A stretch of DNA of 64,000 nt from Acridotheres tristis. Its lineage: Eukaryota > Chordata > Aves > Passeriformes > Sturnidae. Below the pieces are notes generated by a model that was not told the DNA's origin, ran no database searches, and saw only the letters and a program-made list of their open reading frames with translations. Every line of letters starts with the position of its first letter. Position 1 is the stretch's first letter. The DNA lies in contig CM072919.1 of NCBI GenBank assembly GCA_037013685.1, forward strand, positions 26,522,646 to 26,586,645, written 5' to 3'. Made by a program: the position numbers and the translations under genes. This document shows positions 36,601 through 50,047 of the stretch, piece after piece.

Positions 36601-39600
36601 TTTCTACCTCTTTATCCTCTCCTTGTACATAAAGAGTTCCCATTGCAGTGATTTTGTTGTGCCAAAATACAGATTTAGACACTGTGGTGTGGTAAAGTGA
36701 TCAAGTTGTTCTACTCAGGGTGTGGGAATATGGAAAGATTATGTTCTCAGTTGCCTCTCATTCAGACCTAATACTGTTTTTCTTTATGTCAAATTATTTA
36801 CATTAGCTTTTCAGCAGAGACACTATTTTTCATACCATGAGGAAGCTGGAATTTTCCCTTTTCCATTTCAGCTGCAATACTAGAAATAACTCCTGAATTT
36901 ACTTGTCTCAAATTAGGAACTTGGTTGAATATTGAAAAAATAGGTTTCCAAGTTCCCTGAATACACACAGATTGTAGGATACGTAACATTGTTAAGATGG
37001 GAGTTTAGTCTGTCAAGGCTTAATGTTCTCTTAAATTAGAGACAATGTAAGTGACCCTTGACAGACACTAAACTAGCAGATTCTAAAGTTAAGGCAGGCA
37101 ATGCAGTTTTTAATAACCAGTAACTAAAAATGTTAAACAAGCAATGGATTTCTGTTTTGTAATTTTGTAATTAAAAAAAATTGTCTAACTTAAATGACAG
37201 TGATCAGTTCAGTATGTTGTAATTACAGAAACACCGTCATGTACTTCACATAGCTGGAAAAAGTAATGAAGAAAGAAACAAAATAAATGCCTGCATATCA
37301 AAAAATGGGACTGCAGTTTCCTTTAATTATGCACGTTTAGTTGCTGAATTTCCTCCATAAATAATCTAAAGTCTCTAGAGTGTGCATTAGGTGTTTTTTT
37401 CCAATATTTGATATTTAAAATTCCAGGTGGGCTCATTTTCTTTCAAAAATCTAACACATTTTTTTAACCAATTAGGTTATTCTAACAAATGTCTTCCTAG
37501 TGTAAGTATTAATAAATTCAAAATTCATTAGCATCCTTTCATATTTCTTTAAAATCAATTTTTAATGGAAGTTAGTAGAGGCTTTTTCCTAAAATATTTT
37601 TGGAAAGTGAGTGTGAAGGGTACACAAAGAAACTTAAATATGTCTTTTTTTCCCCCCCGAAATAATTTCTGAAAATATTTCTAGTTATTTGTCAATATTG
37701 TATCTACATAAAACTTCCACAAAGCTGCACACAGGTAGATAGTACACAAAGAAAAAAAATTAATTCAAGTAATAACTACAGTGTACCAATATTGTACCAT
37801 AGTGGTATGTAGTAGTCATGAGAAGTTGTCTCTGTGACCTGCTACTGTGGTACATGAGCTTGCTCAGTGCCTCTGAGGGGATTGATCAGCACCTTTCAGT
37901 ATTAGACCCCTTAAATTTAATTCTGGACTAGTAACCTTTTGCTAAATTGAGCAGTTATTTACTTAATTTTTCAGTTATGGCCAAAGGGTGTCAGACTATT
38001 TCTGGACCAGCAGTGGGTGCTGGGTTGCTGGTTTTATAACAGAAATAAAATAAATGAATTCATAAACAAACAAACAAACAAAATAAAACTCATCTTGATG
38101 CATAGACTTCTGCCATGCTCATTGTAAGCACATACAAAATTGCTGCTCTGGAGAACTTGAGGGCAGTCGTAAGAAAGGAAGCTGCCTCAAATCTTGTTTG
38201 TTTCACTGGCAAAGATTACTTAGTGCCCAAATACCTATTCCAGTCATTTACAATTTAGTATGAATTTTGCAGAACCATCTGTGTTGCTATATAGTCTTAC
38301 TCTAAATGACTGGAGTGTGGGCTTCTAATTTCCATGGAGGTGTAGCCACAGAATTCTCAAAGGATATAAGCACCCACTGTTCTTCTTTGTGCATCCTTGT
38401 ATTTAGAAAACTTCCTGGTCCATCCATTAGGTGCCTAATTTTTTAGAAAAAAAAAATCACAGTTGCTAAGCTTCTATGGGAATTTCCATGAATTTAACTG
38501 TGCAGCTTTCAGCCTCACAGATTAATAAGCCATTGCTATGGATGGTAGTCAAACCTCATGAAACATCATTTGAAAATATGTCTTCTACATCGTAGGGTTC
38601 TGATTGCCAGTGCTGTTTTCAGAACATTGTGACTGTGTCTTGTTTCTGGTGGTTTGTATGAAATTTCTGACACTTGCATATTCCCAAGAGCATTTTTTCT
38701 GGTAGCTTTATTATCTAAATGAGATTACTGTTAAAAATTGAACAAGGATTGTTTGGCTTCCCTTGTAATAAAAGAAGAGCTGTCTTGAGACAGTTATTTT
38801 ATTTCAAATAACAGGAAATCTGTCAGTTATGAGAAACAAACAAACAAAGAAAACAATAACAAAAACCCAAATGAAAGCCCACAAATACTTTTGATTGATT
38901 TAGAGTGTGCAGGGGCAAATGAAGACAAAAAAAGCTTAGGTTAGATGCAGATTGCCTGGGTGTCCAGACTTCCCACCTAGAATACGGCTGGACGCATCCA
39001 TTCTTGAACTTACTGCCCCAGATCCTCAACTCCTTATCATGAGAGGCAGGTATTAAATTTTGCTCAGAAAGATTTTCCTTGAGTAGCTTATTTATGTACA
39101 AAAGCCTTTTAACCTACCTGACACCCAGTTCTGCCAACTCTGTGCCTGAAACCATATGGAGTGTGATGTGTCATGTAGCACCTGTGCCTTATTGGTCTAC
39201 TTGGGTGAGATGCAGGTCCTTTCTCCTCTTTGAGTCCAAGCCCATGGCAGAGGGAAATTAGGTGTCAATCAGATACCCATGTGTCTTTTTCTCCTGCATC
39301 TGAAGACTGCCCTTGAGTTGTGTTGAGCCACTGAAGCATTGACTGTCAGGTGAATTTTGCTAAGAAGCTAAAAGGGAGGAAAAAAATGGAAACCAAAATC
39401 CTAAACTCAAGTGACCTTGTTAACATGTTTTTAGAAAGATTTCCTGTTTAGATGCTCCCCACTAAATTTTGATTCTGACCTTTCATAAGGGAGATTTTAC
39501 ACTGGAAGTAGTCTGGTTATTTCTCAACCATTCCTGTTTTCAGACAACAGCTATTCTTCGAGTTACTGAGGTTAATTTTATTATGTAGAATCTAATTCTA

Positions 39601-39870
39601 TTACTCTGTAACTGAACTTGTGTTGGTCAGTACTAAAGGATGGTTTGGCTTTCTCTATCCCCTGTTACACATTATATTTTACCCTTCAAAAGTACTGTCA
39701 GTGACCTCAAAAATGTAGTGTAGAATACAATCTCTATCATATGTACAGACCATGTGCAATGAATATTAGAAGAATCACAATAAAGATCATATTTTGAGAT
39801 GAATCTGTGGGGTCTGCATATGTAATGCTAGGATGAAAAGTTATATCCACATTAAAAAAGTTACTTTAAA
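24660..39870. other. Long intronic stretch without supported genes
   Basis: About 15 kb of AT-rich DNA. The longest frame (170 codons, 29860-30372, GTG start) is mirrored by a 136-codon frame on the opposite strand; neither shows a motif, and one such frame is not surprising in 64 kb. A 59-codon minus frame at about 28999-29190 (reading QYGVDHGGLYGAPALG) is protein-like but isolated. A frame at 27450-27701 (ISIKDLDILDMQL) follows an acceptor-like tract, but nothing links it to RORB. Minor features: direct repeat ACAGTAGCAAAA at about 29614 and 29631; AAAC repeat at 38064-38083. Confidence 0.45.
38064..38083 (+). repeat. Short (AAAC)n microsatellite
   Basis: About four to five copies of AAAC flanked by A-rich sequence. 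Confidence 0.7.
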
Positions 39871-39876
39871 ATGCAG

Positions 39877-39983
39877 AACATGGCCGTTTTACAAAGTGAG
39901 TATTGCAATATTAAATATTTGTAATACTGAATGCACTATTGTAATGCTATAACGTGTAACAGTATTTTAATACTGGCCATGTT
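39877..39983. repeat. 107-bp AT-rich block bounded by an inverted 9-mer
   Basis: AACATGGCC at 39877-39885 and its reverse complement GGCCATGTT at 39975-39983 enclose an AT-rich core. The core is full of self-complementary pieces (GTATTGCAATATT against AATATTTGTAATAC, then ATTGTAATGC and AGTATTTTAATACT). It could be a small inverted-repeat element remnant or a structured conserved noncoding element. No target-site duplication is evident. Confidence 0.35.
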
Positions 39984-40310
39984 CAAAGACCTGCCAGTCT
40001 GCAATTAGGTAACTCATTTGAGTTGTTGCAATATTATCACACTTTCCTACCCTTGTTACAGGGAAAATATGAAATAATTAAAATAATGCTGTATAATTAC
40101 CTCTGACATTATTATTCAGTAAGACTATACTGGTTTTGTCATTATAATGCACATTTTGTGACTGATTAACTAAATGACTAATAATACAGCTTTTGGTGCT
40201 ACATTCTGTGGGCCGGATTCACAAAGTTTGATGTTCCCAAACCCAGTAGACCTTGAGTGCAAAGGATCCAGGATGATACTGCAAGGAGGGAGGGGAGACA
40301 ACTAAAGGGA

Positions 40311-40342
40311 GTATTTTGACAGCTTGTCAGTATTTTGACAGC
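40311..40342 (+). repeat. Tandem duplication of GTATTTTGACAGC
   Basis: GTATTTTGACAGCTTGTCA is followed directly by a second GTATTTTGACAGC. A simple local duplication; each copy contains TGACAG, a TGIF/MEIS-type core. Confidence 0.7.
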
Positions 40343-41247
40343 AAGATGACTTCAAGTAAGATAGAACTCAAAATAGTAGGAGGAGAATTAATAAGAAACT
40401 GTTCATTTTAAAATTAATTCAAAAGATGGAAGTTGCTGAAAGAAGGAGAAAAAAAAGCCCAGAACAACAACCAAATAAATGCTAGAGGGAGAGGAGAAAG
40501 ATTAAGAAATCTGAAAACTTGCTTCTCAAAATTACTCATGATGGTAATGCTATATGAGAGGCTTAAATAAGCCCTATAATTATCTCTTGAATACAAAAAA
40601 AATTCTTGCGTTTTAGAAGATTGATAGTATTTCATTGATATAAGAAAATATTTTTGTAAGGAATTAAGAATTATTGATGCATGGAGATAAAGGGGGGACA
40701 TCTAGGTAGAATAGGTCTATTTTGACATGGTAACCTAGGAGTTGTCTGTGAGGTCTGTGCTTGCATTTACAGACCTGTACCCAAAGTTCCTGCAACTTTT
40801 CAGGCTACATTTAAAGTGAATTCTTTACACAATGTCTGCACAGTGCTTCTGTGTCATGATAGTGCTTCTAGCACTAACAAAAAGCCTGGCTACATAGGAG
40901 CCCTGAATACCTTGGTAAAAAAAGCAAGATGGCTAATTCACCCCAATGATCATCAATAGCACCTAGATAAAGTGGGCCTGAGAAGCAAGTTGCCTATATG
41001 CAAAGATGAGAAAAGTTTTTACCACATTAAAAGGAAAATCATAAACCTCCTTACTGATTGTGTTGAAGGTAAACCAAACATTGGCTGTTCTTCATTTAAC
41101 AGCCAATTAATTATTGGTTGTTAATATTATCATTAATGTTCCTCATTTAAGACTGTGTGGACTCTCATTCCTAAATATGAGTATCTTATTGTTTGCAGTC
41201 TGCTAATAGTGAAATATTTCCCAGCTGTTGGATGGACTCTAAGTTTT

Positions 41248-41274
41248 GAATGCACGTGTAACAGAATGCGCAGG
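41248..41274 (+). repeat. 27-mer repeated at 59023-59049 (copy 1)
   Basis: GAATGCACGTGTAA continues with CAGAATGCGCAGG here. The second copy at 59023 differs at three of 27 positions. Both contain the E-box CACGTG. They may be remnants of the same old interspersed repeat. Confidence 0.4.
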
Positions 41275-43376
41275 CATGTGTAGCTAGACAGATCTGTCAC
41301 TTTTACGTGGAGGAGGATGAGCCATTGAATTTCAGTGTCTGGGTGTGTAAATCCAGATCCCAGCTCTCCATCCTGTTCATGCACAAACACAGATGCATGG
41401 TGTGTATCATGAAGGCTGAACTACAGAAACCAATGTTTGCTTCTAAATCAGACTTCCACATGGCAGAACAGTATCATGGAAGTACCACAGAAGCTTATAG
41501 TAGTAATTATTTTCAGCCGTGTTTTAAAATGAGGGTGGTGTTGCATTCTTTTTCTTCTGCTAGAATCGAGGCAGTGTACTAGCCAGAGGCTGAAAGACTC
41601 CTTGGGAAAAATCTGTGAGAGAGGGTTTGGGCACATTTCTTCTCTGTATTTCTTACAGCCTTATATAAAGTAGGGGAATTTTCCAGTTCTTAATTGATAT
41701 GGGGATATATTAGAAAAGAAGTTTTAGTTTATACATGGCATGTTATTGTTGTAAATAACTGGATTGTTTCACGTAGGACATTAGCTTTAGTGAATAAGAT
41801 ATAGCTGTTACTAGCTAATACTGAAATATGTGTTATTTTGTAGGGTAGGTTTGTTTGATTGCTTTTTTTAATAATGGCCAATGGGGATGGCATTAAATAA
41901 GTAAAGAGAACAGTTGGGTCCGTTGCCATCATTATTTAATTTTTCCACATTGTCCTTCTTTAGAGTTTTTAAACTTCTCAGAAAATAAGATGGAAGCGAT
42001 TGCAGGAATACATTATGATTCTTGTTTTATAGGAAGCTTTGTAGTAAACATGACTTAGATATCAAGTAATATATTTGCTTTTTTTTTTTAAAGGAATACA
42101 AAATCAAGTTTTCCATTAACAAACACATCTGTATTAAAAAGTGGTTACAGTGTGGCAGCAAATAATTTCTTTTGCATGGTATTAGGAACTTTGTGGTGAT
42201 GAAGTCAGTAATCTCAATCCCTCTCATAATAGTCCCTAAAAGCTCTAAGATCCCACCATTTAAATAGATAAACCTTACATGAAATAGATTGGACATGAAG
42301 CTGAACCCTCTGCAGGTTCCTGGTACACACAGTGGCTGTATTGTGAGAAGTCTGACTCATAAAGGGTGTCTTACATAAAGCATACTATATAAAGTAGCTC
42401 TTCACCCAATGGCATACATTCAGGACCTCAGAAGGTTCTGGAAATCTCCCGAAATTTGGATGTGTCACCATGTTTGAGTCTGCCTGTGAATGTAAATGTG
42501 AGATTTTAAAAGTGTACATGCACTGATCAAACCTAGTGCAGTTGAAGAAGCAGTCAGTAAGGAAAGAGGGGCCTGCCTGTTGGAAAATTTGGCAAATACT
42601 GGCTTTTGCCAAAAATATCAGTGCAGCTTTAGTATCTGCACAGAGCAACTAAGAATTCAGCCTGTGCGTGAAGGGTTTTTTGTAGTGAACTGACTGAAAT
42701 GAGCTAGCACAAAACACTTAATCATTCTGTATATGATGATTAATAGTTATTACTTTTTTATTTTTTAAAATTGTGCTAAAATGTGCAAGAGAAATTCTAT
42801 TTCAGCCTGCAAGCACATCTTGTTCAGCTCAGCTTTGCTTTACAGATCACAGGCTCTCAGCCCATTAATCACAAGGTGACACTCCTAAGTGGTAAACCTG
42901 ATGATACATATTAATATTTATAGGTTTGCTATAGTGTACTCTTGCATTTGCTGTACTGGGAAAGAGCAGTTCTATCTATCAGTATGAGCTAACACCTCTT
43001 TCAAGCTGTAAACTGACAAGCAGCACACTGGCATTTTTTCTAATTATTTTACCAAGCTGATGACAAGTAATCAAACTGAACTGCCTAGTGGTTGCACTAG
43101 TTGCTTTCAGTACCTGCTTTGGGGTTTTGGGAGTTTTCTTTCTCACCACATATAGCATTAAAATATAAAATATAGATGGGAATATAGCATACTTCTTGAA
43201 TGCAGATTGGTTTATTAATCTTCAAAGAATAACAACTGTAAGGTCAGCCACAAATATTCGTGGTTTCAGATACTCTTTTATTTAATGTAAACAAGCATTT
43301 TCAGTGGAAGATACAGAGTCATTTGGAAATTAGGCCAAGCACCCAGGTATATGAATAAATAAATATATAGTGAGAG

Positions 43377-43384
<8 letters not shown>

Positions 43385-43407
<23 letters not shown>
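43385..43407. repeat. (TA)11 microsatellite
   Basis: Uninterrupted TA run, followed by two copies of a CAGTATAATA/TAATAGTACT motif at about 43419-43461. Confidence 0.9.
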
Positions 43408-44531
43408 GTGCTTCCAGTGTAATAGTACTCTTCAGTATAATATTTCAGTATAATAGTACTTTGCTTATAGTTAGGTGTCAATCCTGCAAGCAGTTTGAAG
43501 AAAAATCTCTCCAAGTATGCATGATGTGAACTATTTTTTAATACAGAGAGTTTTTCTAAAGTGTTTGGTTTGGGTATTTTTTTTAAAGAAATTTTATGTT
43601 TTAGGGAATGGCTGGATTATCCATGTCTCTCTGCTTTTTCTGTGGAAAATGGAACTGTTAGAAATTACAAAGTTTTCACATCAAAAGTTGCTGTACCATT
43701 TGACCGTGAAAAGTAGCAGGTTTTTTCAGTGGCCTGAGGATTCCCACTCCCCTCATACACACAATCCTTGAGAGTCAGTCAATCTATAAGTCACATGTAT
43801 AGAGCGAGCCATTTGTATGTTGAAATAGTCTGTCTTGAGAATACTGGCTCGGGTCATGTTGGAGTGCATGGGTTTAGAGATTTTTGGTAACTCTCATACT
43901 TTTCTAAAGCGAGCACTACATAAATCCCTGTGACCTTTTCTAGCCAAGCTGAAGCGTTTTTTCTCTAGCTGAAAATAAACTGATGTGGTGTGCTGAAACC
44001 AGATTCTAGGCTGTGCGTTCTGTCAAGGCTACTTTTCTTCAGCAGCTCTCCCAGTCCTTTGTCAAGTCTCAAAAAAACCCATACAGTACATATAATAATA
44101 TATCTACCGATGTTGCACAAAGTGAAGTGGGAATATGCTCTATTGCTAACATCCAATCACTGGTAAATTATAGGTTCAGAGAAAATCTGCTGCCATACTA
44201 GAAAGGCCTACTTGAAATTATCTGTGTGTATCTATATGTATGTATACAGTTACAAATAAGATACAAAATAGGTATTCAAATATGTATGTATACGCAGAGA
44301 GGTACACACATGTTTACATAGACACTTCTCAAGGCAGGTTTTGGCCATGTTCCATCACGTTTCTCTCTGTTTAAACCATTACTTAGTGATTCACTCTGTT
44401 ATATCAAAACCAAAATAATGAAAGCTTTTCATTAATCAAAAATACTGTAGATTTGGCAACGGTATCCTTTTTAAGTTGTGTCATCGTACATGTGCAGCAT
44501 TTGTGGAAAACTGCATTATATTCCCTTAGGG

Positions 44532-44538
<7 letters not shown>

Positions 44539-44567
<29 letters not shown>
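44539..44567. repeat. (AT)n microsatellite flanked by AGGGTACATACAT direct repeats
   Basis: About 14 AT units. The 13-mer AGGGTACATACAT occurs immediately before the array (44528-44540) and again at 44589-44601, so the array and its flank were partly duplicated. Confidence 0.85.
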
Positions 44568-44571
<4 letters not shown>

Positions 44572-47500
44572 AACATACATTTATATATAGGGTACATACA
44601 TTTATATACAAATCCTTTTGTTGAACCTATTCTTGTGTGTTGACTCAATAAGCTCTGGTTAAATGTGGCACCGTGTGTCAGTTAGTAATATTCAGGAAGA
44701 TTAAGTTTCTGTATTTGACATTGTATTTTACATGTCAAGCACAGTGTTCAGCTCTATATGAAAGACAAATAAGAAGGTACTGCAGCAAAACCAACAAGGT
44801 AACTCGGTCTCCTTGATGTACTCCCTTCCTGCTACCTTGGTTTTTATCATACTGCAGTACACAGAAAGATTAGGCTTGCACTGTGTATGGAGTTTGCCCG
44901 TGATGAATCCAGTCGTTTGAGCTTTCACAAAGAACAAGCCTCTCTAAAACCAGAGTGGATTTGTAAAGTATTTACTAAGCTTTAAAACCCAGCATAACAG
45001 GCATGATTAAATAGACACCAGTGACAAACAAACATTTCTGAACAGCGCAACACATAACAATAACTATTCACAAATTTACTGTTTGTGGGTGCTGCTGCTG
45101 CTTTCAGGAGAACTGAAAATGTGCAATATTTTTTCATCCAGGATTTGTTGGAGGACTAAAAGAGCCCTGTTTATGGTGTGTTTTGGGGGTCATGCTAATT
45201 TTATTACAAACCTGTGTTCTCCTTACTTCCAGTGGAACCCCAAATAAAAAGCCTCTTGTGAGCAATACAATGTTTGTAACACTACTGTGCTTCACGTGTG
45301 AAGGCAGTGGTTATTTCACTCTGTGGCAACAGAGAGTTATGTTGCTTTTCCGCTGCGCTGTAGTGGTGAATGTCTGGCCTGTTTCATGATCCCCCAGTAA
45401 TGTACAAACCAAGTGATGACCAAGTTTGTGCATTGTGTTTGCAGCAAGGTCTCTCCTTTGAAGACTAGCAAGGACATTCGGTCAGTGGGAAGCATCCCAG
45501 CTGTGCTGAATTTGCTCCTAGAGCCGTAGCACAGTTGTCCATGTGGATGATGTGGTAAATGCTTTGCCCCAGATCAAGCGGCAAGTCAGAGTCAAGTCTG
45601 GAAATATCCCTGAGGAACAGTGGTTCTTTGTTCCATCCTTACAAACGGCTACATACAAGTTACATTAATCCATAGAAATTAAAATTAATACGGCTACTAT
45701 TACATAGTGGGAAAAAAGGTAAAATACATTCTACTGCTATTCCTTTGATGAGTGGCAAGGAACATGGTGTTCTGAATGGAGTGTTCTGTCCATCAGCAAA
45801 AAAGCAGCCTTTAAGCAGTATGATTAAATACACTTGATAGAGTGTATACTATCTTTCTAAAGATATTCCTTTATTTTTAGTTTAAAAAATAATAATTGAG
45901 ACTATAAAGCACCACCACAAATAGGAGACCAGCAGCCAAATTGCATAGAAAGGCATAGATAACGTTGTCTAAAAGCCCTGAAGAGGGTCAAACATAGACC
46001 TACATTAGGCCAGTAGTCTCAGGTGTGTCTTCCAGAAGAAGCACAGAGAAGGACTGGGAAAAACTTCTGTAAATCTCATGTGCCTTTCACCTCACTTTAT
46101 CAATTTTATTGCCGCAACAGTTCTATTGAAAATTATCTCTAGCTGCAAGATAATTGTGATTTTAATGTGCTTTTTTTGTTAAAGTATTTATTTTTCAGCT
46201 TTTAGGTCTAATTGGCCTATGGTGAAGAGTTCTGACAAAGCACATGTTGGAAGATTGCAGTGGAGAGAGTCACAGCACCAGTTGCAAAAGAGAGAACAGA
46301 TAGGAAGGTACAGGCCAGGAATAGAGTATTACATATGCAGGCACCCAGCATATCCCTCTTCATACTGCTATCCCTTCTTTCACTTCTTTGTGTTTTTATT
46401 TTTGACTTTGAGTGGATGCTGCATGTGGTTTTCTGTAAGCTGTAACCCACATCCTTAGCAGAGACATCACAGCATCTCCTCAGAGTGGGGTAGATTTGGA
46501 GACACAAGAAGGGCTCTTCTTCTTGCAGGTCACATGAGGTCCTGCCTGGGGGTCAGATTTGAGCAGAAATTGAGATTTCCTTTCATTCTCACTGCTACCT
46601 GAACTCTCTACTGGGGTCAGCATAAACTATCTCAGTTCACTGAGTAATGTCGGTATGTGGCAATGCTTGCACTTAAAAAGTCAGTGTCATCCAAACATGT
46701 GATTGCAGGTTGAATGCCCCACTAACAATGCTTCTAGACGGGGTGGTTTTGTCCGAGTAGCCCACTCGGGGCTTGCTTTTTGTAGCAATTGCTCTGCAGT
46801 TTTAAGGCAAGCCTTAGAAAAATCAAGGAGACCATTGTTCACTACTTCAAACACAGTATGAAGGCTCTCCATCTCCAGGTTCTCCTTTACAGTGTTATGC
46901 TATTGTTTTGTGTGTTTTGGTAGTGACACATTTAGCTGTACACAATGTCTTCACTACTGACAGCCCCACGAGAGGTAGATACCTGCTTCCACACTGTGCT
47001 CTGCTGGACTGTGTAGTGAGTGAACTGCAGGGGCAGGAGGAGATTATGAAATAACTCCACGATGACTCTGGCAGCCATAGAAGATAGAGCACAGCACTGC
47101 AGAGGTTCTGAGAGACTTTTTCTACGGAAAATGTTTGTGTCAGGACATCCCTATCTCTTTTTCCTGTTTTCACAACCACAAAACTAGGCCCAGAATTTGA
47201 TTTGGCAGCCACTGAGCCACCATAATATAGAAGCATACGAACCTAGGCAAAGAACAGATCTATCACTATATCTGACTGATCTCTCTGCTTATGCACAGTG
47301 ACAATTCTCACCTCTCTGTATAGATCAGCAAGCTCTGTAACCAGTCAGTCAAGCATAAGTTGTGACAGCACATCACAATCTTGGCCACTTGGAAGCCCAG
47401 AGTACAAGGTAAAACATTCCATTTTTTTACATGACAACAGCAGCCTTTTCTATTCCAATACTTTATACCTAATCCCCTTAATTCCCCCAAAACATTCTTT

Positions 47501-50022
47501 CTCAAGAAGACATCATATACTTCTATATCTCCCAGTAGATAGAACCTAAATAAGGAATTAACGAAAACAAACCTTTCAATATGAATTTTCTGTAATGTTT
47601 ATTTATTTTTCTTTAACATATTTTTGTTTTCCCACCTCAGGACTGTTTAGAAAAGAAATTCTTTCTTACTGTATTAACTTTAATATACAAATCTGAAAAC
47701 CACAGTCTTGAGATAAAGATTTAGGGATGTGAATTGATAGATGGTCATGAGAAGAATAGTATAGATATGATAAGTACCATCACCTGTCTTTGACATGAAA
47801 ATACAATTTAGTTAGAAGCTAGTGACATGGATAAGAGATATTTTTAAAGTAGCTTTAGAGGTTCCATTAGTTGTCTGTAGAATTTGAATTATTAAAATGT
47901 TTGGACATGCCAGAAAATCCATCCCAGTTAAAGGCAGTGGCTCACATTTAGAAACAGTTGACCAGACGCTCTAGATATTTCAAAGAGCTGTTGAAGAACA
48001 TATGAGTTTTCTTTGTTTTGATGTTGAATGAAGACATTAGTAACCATAGAAATAGGGATATGGGGTTGAAATGTATAAAACTCCAGTTAAATAAGAATTA
48101 AGTGGATTTTCAAGCATTTTTACTGTTGACAAAAGCTATGGGGCACAAACAAAATGTGCTTTTTCTCTCTAACGTGAGACTATTGAAAATACTGAAAACT
48201 AGTTATGTCAGTCTTATGGTCTCTTGAAAATGTTAGCTAAAATAAATCAGTTGTCAGTTCAGAAATCTGAGAGGAGATGTATAGAAAGACAAATTAATAA
48301 ATAAGGTTATAAAACTTAAAAGTTTAACTTCCATGTTAGACTTGTTCTGTTTTCTGTCATGTGACATGACTCTAATGGAGATCTGTCCATGGCATTGCAG
48401 CATGGGACTATCAAGTAAAGAATGTTAATGACATTGCACCTCATATGATGCTTCTTAGACTTTCTCTGATCACTACACCTAAATGATATTCAGAATTTTT
48501 TATGGCTCACTATTCAGCCCTAGCCTCAAACTTGTAATTTAAAGCTCTATTTAAATGAAAATACAGTAGTAGCATCTTTGGAGCAGCTGAAGGCTGTAGA
48601 GCATGAACTGACAGGCCATGCACTAATCTGGAGACATCAGTATTGAAACTGCACTTGATGGGCTTATCTGAAGATTTTTTTTTTATTTCTACAGATTGTA
48701 TATAAGTATCTGGGCTTAGCTAGTTTCCTACAGTGTCATCCACTGTAATGCTGAAAATGCTATTTCATTGTTGGTGAAATCACAGGCTCCAAGCTGGACA
48801 TGAAACTCTATCATCTCAAGAGGCAATTGCTGCTTTCTGAAGTGCCAGCATGCAGGATTTCAGAAAATGGCACCATGCTGTAGCAGCCTGAGCAGCGAGT
48901 GACTCATAAAAGAACACATCACAGTCTTGGTCATTGAGACTGGCATAGAATCCAGACAGACCTTTGGTATTAGAAAATTCAGGTTCAAATAGCAACTTTG
49001 AAACCTTCCATTGTTGTAATTATGCAGGGTGTATTGTTCTGGATCCCTGGTTTGCTAGGCCTGAAATGGCATTGGTTGCAATGATCGTCTGGGCTATTAC
49101 TGAAGCAAGAACATACATCTTGCAATGGCTTACTTTCTTCATGAGAGGGTAAAGCCTCAAAGATTTCATATTTTTAGTGAACACAGCAGATGGAAATACC
49201 TAGTTCATCAACATACTTTGATATATACCTAATTCTGGAATCTTGATAAAAATGAAATAATTTAAATTTATGTGAAATAGGACATAATCTCAGGAATTAT
49301 TGCTAATCTTTCTGTTGTGAGAAAAAAATACGCTTTTGCAGCGCTGTAAATTCTGAAGTGATATTGCCATGGTCAAAATGTTCACATGCCAGGGGTCCCA
49401 AGAAGTAGATCCTAAAGGATAACTCTAAAGGCAGTCAAATTTAAATCGTAGAGCTTCCAGAATGCAAGTTGTCTACAATTTATCTTCCTTCCATAACAGT
49501 TTAAATACATAACTCTGAAAATTATTTGTTTGGGGTTTTTTAGTTGGAGTGGCAAGGGATTGGTCAGTTATGTTTTATAGGACTTGAAGAACCCCAAGGA
49601 CATGCAATTCAGCCACTAGTGAGGGTAGAAGTTAAATTTAAATAAGCAAGTTCCAGCATCCAGGGGTGTTACAGGGTATGTGAATATATATGGAATTATC
49701 TGTCCTGTTCTCCGTTCATGAGGATAACTTTCTTTGAGCAGGTGGAGGAATAAAATGAGTCCAAAGCGAAGAAAAAGTACAGGACTTACATTTTCTTCAT
49801 AAGGCAAAGAAACCATCTCCCTAGGAGAGACTTAGGGATGGATGTTCATTGCACGCCAGGGCTTTCAGAAAATATGGGGCAGCATATGAGGGACTGGAGG
49901 GACTCCTAATGACCACAGTTTCCTTCTTTCAAAGGTACCATGGTATTTCTGGTGTGGTTTACAGTGAAGCCATTTTTTCATAAACAATTATATTCTTGCT
50001 TAATTAAATAAGAATAATCTCT

Positions 50023-50047
50023 TGAGAACCTGAACAGCAGGTTCTCA
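50023..50047. repeat. Perfect 10-bp inverted repeat with 5-nt loop
   Basis: TGAGAACCTG and CAGGTTCTCA flank the loop AACAG. The hairpin is perfect over ten pairs. It is not followed by a T run or other terminator-like context, and its role, if any, is unknown. Confidence 0.6.
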
